Of a stretch of DNA of 46,603 nt, positions 44,332 to 46,603 are shown piece after piece. A model generated the notes under the pieces. That model was not told where the DNA came from. It worked only from the letters and a program-made list of their open reading frames with translations, and made no database searches. Numbering within the stretch: position 1 is the first letter of the stretch; each line of letters opens with the position of its first letter. The position numbers and the translations under genes are program-made. This stretch comes from an uncultured Cellvibrionales bacterium (GTDB taxonomy: Bacteria > Pseudomonadota > Gammaproteobacteria > Pseudomonadales > Cellvibrionaceae): contig CAJWZU010000019.1 in the NCBI GenBank assembly GCA_913050115.1, positions 1 through 46,603 on the forward strand, read 5' to 3'.

Positions 44332-45413
44332 GGTTACTTCCTAGTCGTCATTTTATTATTGGTATAGGCGTTTTTAAACATAAATATTATTTCGATAATG
44401 ACTGGGTACATCGAATTACGCTGTGCAACGGTTGTTCAATATCACTATCAATTCAAAAGATCACATCCTGTAATCTCTGGTTGTGCACCATGTATCACCG
44501 ATGGGCGACAATATAACAGTACAAAAAAAACCTGTTGCGTCTTAGCTCGTTTTTAGCGGTGCACCGACGCGGTTTCACGAACTATCTAGATATTCGAGAA
44601 CACTACAGTAAATTGAGAAGCAACCGAGTTAAGAGGAAACTTACTCCATAGAGTTACCTCGACTATACCAAAATCGGTAGTTAAGTCACTTTGATGTTAT
44701 TAAATGCTCATAAGCATGAGAAGTTGTGACGAATAGCACACGACTAAGCCGATAAATGAGCAGAATAGTGACACTTACTTTTTTAAGACCAATAAATAGC
44801 TCTGGCAACGCTATTCAATGAGCAAACATTAGTGCCTCTAGCCACTATCGCGCAGGATAACGGTGAGACTCAGGAGGTATCTGCAAACAATTATGCCGAC
44901 GAATATTTAGAAGCTCTTGTCCTTTTCAGGTAAGAGCCTATCGATAAGCACCCAAGCGTCCTATAAAGTTAATTACAGGGATACACTCAATGAGTAAACA
45001 GGTCCCTCTGTTGTCTATGAGCGACGCATTTGGGTATTTTTGGACAACGAGTGGATGCGTGTTGGCCGACTAACAACCCACTCAGTTACCTTCATGCTGA
45101 CCCCACATATCACCACTAAAGTGAGGGTTTGGCTGAGAACACGAGAAATCTAGGTAACGTATTCTTATCGAGCCCCAAGTTATTAGCGTAATAGACAGAG
45201 CAGTTACCGAGAAACAGCACTGTCATTGTTTACCCTAAACATTAGGGCACAACTAAACCGCTGACGCTATTAGCTTCCGCCACCATCAACGCAAGCTGCG
45301 TAGTTTAAGCGGGCACACAGCACAGAACACACTAAAGTCAGTTACTATTAAACTCAGTAGAGTTATAACGCCCCGCCACCATCGTGCAGTCAAACCATTT
45401 ACGGATAAAGACC
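44332..45413. other. Gene-poor region of about 1.1 kb
   Basis: No convincing gene in either strand. Small frames exist: a 27-codon ORF with ATG at 44990 and AGGGATAC before it, and an overlapping unstarted frame (about 44995-45151) with protein-like text RRIWVFLDNEWMRVGRL. A palindromic CTCAT-aagc-ATGAG (44707-44720) and a weak CRP-like TGTGACGAATAGCACA (44725-44740) lie toward the LPMO start. CCCTAA/TTAGGG (45233-45247) forms a short hairpin. I see no strong promoter for the channel gene. Confidence 0.4.
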
Positions 45414-46244
45414 ATGGATCAAAATGCAGTAACCCAAGAACTCCAGCAACTTCAAGGTATATACCTGCTGATCACTGAATTTTTAGTGCAGTACAGCTTT
45501 AAAATACTGGGCGCAATTATTATCTTCATGCTCGGCATGTGGATCGCCAGCAAAGTCGCCAAGCTGGTCGCCAGACAGTTTGCCAAGCACGGTATCGATA
45601 TTTCCCTCAGTAATTTTGTTTGTAACTTCACTCGCATACTCATTATTATCATGGTCGGCATTATTGCCATGGGCAAGCTCGGCATCAGTATCACCCCTAT
45701 GGTGGCCGCCATTGGTGCCGCCTCACTCGGTTTAGGCTTAGCCATTCAGGGCATGCTATCTAACTACGCCGCGGGTATCACGATTATCGTCAGCAAGCCC
45801 TTTGTGGTCGGCAATACTATTTCTATTCAAGGGGTAGCGGGCGTGGTCAAAGAGATATTTCTCGGCCGGACTCTACTCAGTAATGAAGAAGGCGAAGAGA
45901 TCACCATCCCCAACAAACATATTGTCGGTGAAATACTGCACAACTCTTTCGCCAATAAGTTGGTAGAAACACACTTTAATATTCACTACCACACCGACAC
46001 CGAGGCAGTAATTAAAAGCATCGAGCAGGTATTAAAAACTAGCGCTAAGGTTTACCAAGACAAAGGCAGCCAGGTGGGCATCAATGATTTCAATAGCATT
46101 GGCATAGAAATAGGCGTGCGTTACTGGGTGCCAACTAACACTTATTATCAAGATAAATTTGAAACTAATCTGGCCGTCTATAAGGCGCTCAAAAGTCAGG
46201 GCGTTGAAATTGCTCGCCCAAAAGCCATTCATATTGAGCCGTAA
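45414..46244 (+). CDS. mscS: MscS-type small-conductance mechanosensitive channel
   Basis: A 276-residue inner membrane channel that opens under membrane tension to release solutes. Three hydrophobic segments end with the pore helix GAASLGLGLAIQGMLSNYAAGI, the Gly/Ala-packed TM3 of MscS. Then comes the beta domain with KPFVVGNTISIQGVAGVVKEI and TIPNKHIVGEIL. The length matches E. coli MscS (286). The frame starts 10 codons earlier at a GTG (45384). The ATG at 45414 is preferred for the usual length and the GGATAAAG sequence upstream. The terminator at 46421 follows about 180 bases later. Confidence 0.92.
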   Translation: MDQNAVTQELQQLQGIYLLITEFLVQYSFKILGAIIIFMLGMWIASKVAKLVARQFAKHGIDISLSNFVCNFTRILIIIMVGIIAMGKLGISITPMVAAIGAASLGLGLAIQGMLSNYAAGITIIVSKPFVVGNTISIQGVAGVVKEIFLGRTLLSNEEGEEITIPNKHIVGEILHNSFANKLVETHFNIHYHTDTEAVIKSIEQVLKTSAKVYQDKGSQVGINDFNSIGIEIGVRYWVPTNTYYQDKFETNLAVYKALKSQGVEIARPKAIHIEP

Positions 46245-46420
46245 CGGCTGCAGTGGTTAGCCTGTAGATCACTACTATAAATACCGGAAGTAGAGTACCC
46301 AAATACCGTGTTAGATAAAACTCTGTCGGGCTAAGAGAAGAAATAGTCAGCAACACAAGTAGCGGTAAAAAGTATTTACCACGCTTGGCTACCGTTTTAT
46401 TTTCTCTCTAACTAACCCAT

Positions 46421-46459
46421 AAAAAAGCCCGCGACTCTTAAAGAGGCGCGGGCTTTTTT
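46421..46459. terminator. Bidirectional intrinsic terminator between mscS and the right-edge gene
   Basis: GCCCGCGACTC (46427-46437) pairs with GAGGCGCGGGC (46443-46453) with one mismatch and a 5-base loop. Six A (46421-46426) and six T (46454-46459) flank it. It closes the mscS side and directly abuts the stop codon of the minus-strand gene at the window edge. Confidence 0.9.
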
Positions 46460-46603
46460 ATTCACTCGCCAATAAGACTAACTGCACTAACTGCACTAAC
46501 TGCACTAACTGCCAGTTTTCACCTTTGTCGTAGTGGCCGACCCCGTTAGCCTGCACGGCATTGGCATTGTTAAGGATGATCTTAACGGTGCCTAAATTAC
46601 TGT
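46458..46603 (-). CDS. Partial gene running off the right edge (C-terminal 47 codons)
   Basis: The minus-strand frame is open from the window edge to a TAA at 46458-46460, so only the C-terminus is present. It reads KIILNNANAVQANGVGHYDK, then ENW, a four-fold QLV repeat and LLASE. The first part looks like a secreted beta-sandwich tail. The function cannot be named from 47 residues. It is followed at once by the terminator at 46421-46459, whose hairpin resembles the one after the LPMO gene. Confidence 0.7.
   Translation of the reverse strand, partial: SNLGTVKIILNNANAVQANGVGHYDKGENWQLVQLVQLVQLVLLASE
46479..46514 (-). repeat. 9-bp tandem repeat in the right-edge gene
   Basis: Three perfect TAACTGCAC units (46479-46505) and a degenerate fourth (46506-46514). 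On the coding strand they encode a repeated Gln-Leu-Val. A 9-base unit keeps the frame on expansion or contraction. Confidence 0.92.

Overview
The window looks like a chromosomal segment of a marine or aquatic gammaproteobacterium, probably of the Cellvibrionales/Cellvibrionaceae type. Two things point there. The housekeeping block (proS ... yihY-arsC-wrbA-DUF2069 ... hda-DUF2066-purM-purN) resembles the arrangement I remember from Pseudomonas and relatives. The right end also encodes a secreted lytic polysaccharide monooxygenase (LPMO) whose modules are joined by long poly-serine linkers, a hallmark of Cellvibrionaceae polysaccharide degraders. I saw no rRNA, tRNA, CRISPR array, prophage or insertion sequence.

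Left edge (1-1.75 kb): an integron-type tyrosine recombinase (intI) with a LexA (SOS) box over its promoter. Just upstream are two inverted GTTAGG core sites of the attI/attC kind. The cassette array, if present, would run leftward off the window.

Cobalamin region (1.8-15.1 kb, all minus strand): one long cluster behind a promoter and a clear cobalamin riboswitch, in the order cbtB-cbtA-chlID-like-cobO-cobB-NiCo transporter-cbiD-cobK-cobH-cobL-cobI-cbiG-cobJ-cobM, ending in an intrinsic terminator. It covers cobalt uptake, a putative chelatase motor, most corrin-ring methylations, a,c-diamide synthesis and adenosylation. The early steps (uroporphyrinogen methyltransferase, CobN or CbiK/CbiX) and the nucleotide-loop steps are not in the window.

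Housekeeping and envelope region (15.1-41.3 kb): HIT protein, proS, a small lytic transglycosylase whose 3' end is repeated in a 142-bp tandem array, several lipoproteins, avtA, a TlpA-like thioredoxin, yihY, arsC-wrbA-DUF2069-sppA, a CPA2 antiporter, an esterase, an aldo/keto reductase, hda-DUF2066, purM-purN-slyD, csrA followed by a small basic ORF, two further small proteins, a YeiH-type transporter with an SDR, and a hypothetical protein.

Right end (41.5-46.6 kb): the 926-residue multimodular LPMO, a gene-poor stretch of about 1.1 kb, an MscS-type channel, and the 3' end of an unidentified minus-strand gene that runs off the window. Several small ORFs below usual size cut-offs (32535-32642, 38068-38241, 38787-38960) are added here. 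The first two are supported by a nearby terminator and, for the second, a ribosome-binding site. The least explained elements are the integron edge, the 142-bp triplication, the small-protein loci and the LPMO architecture.
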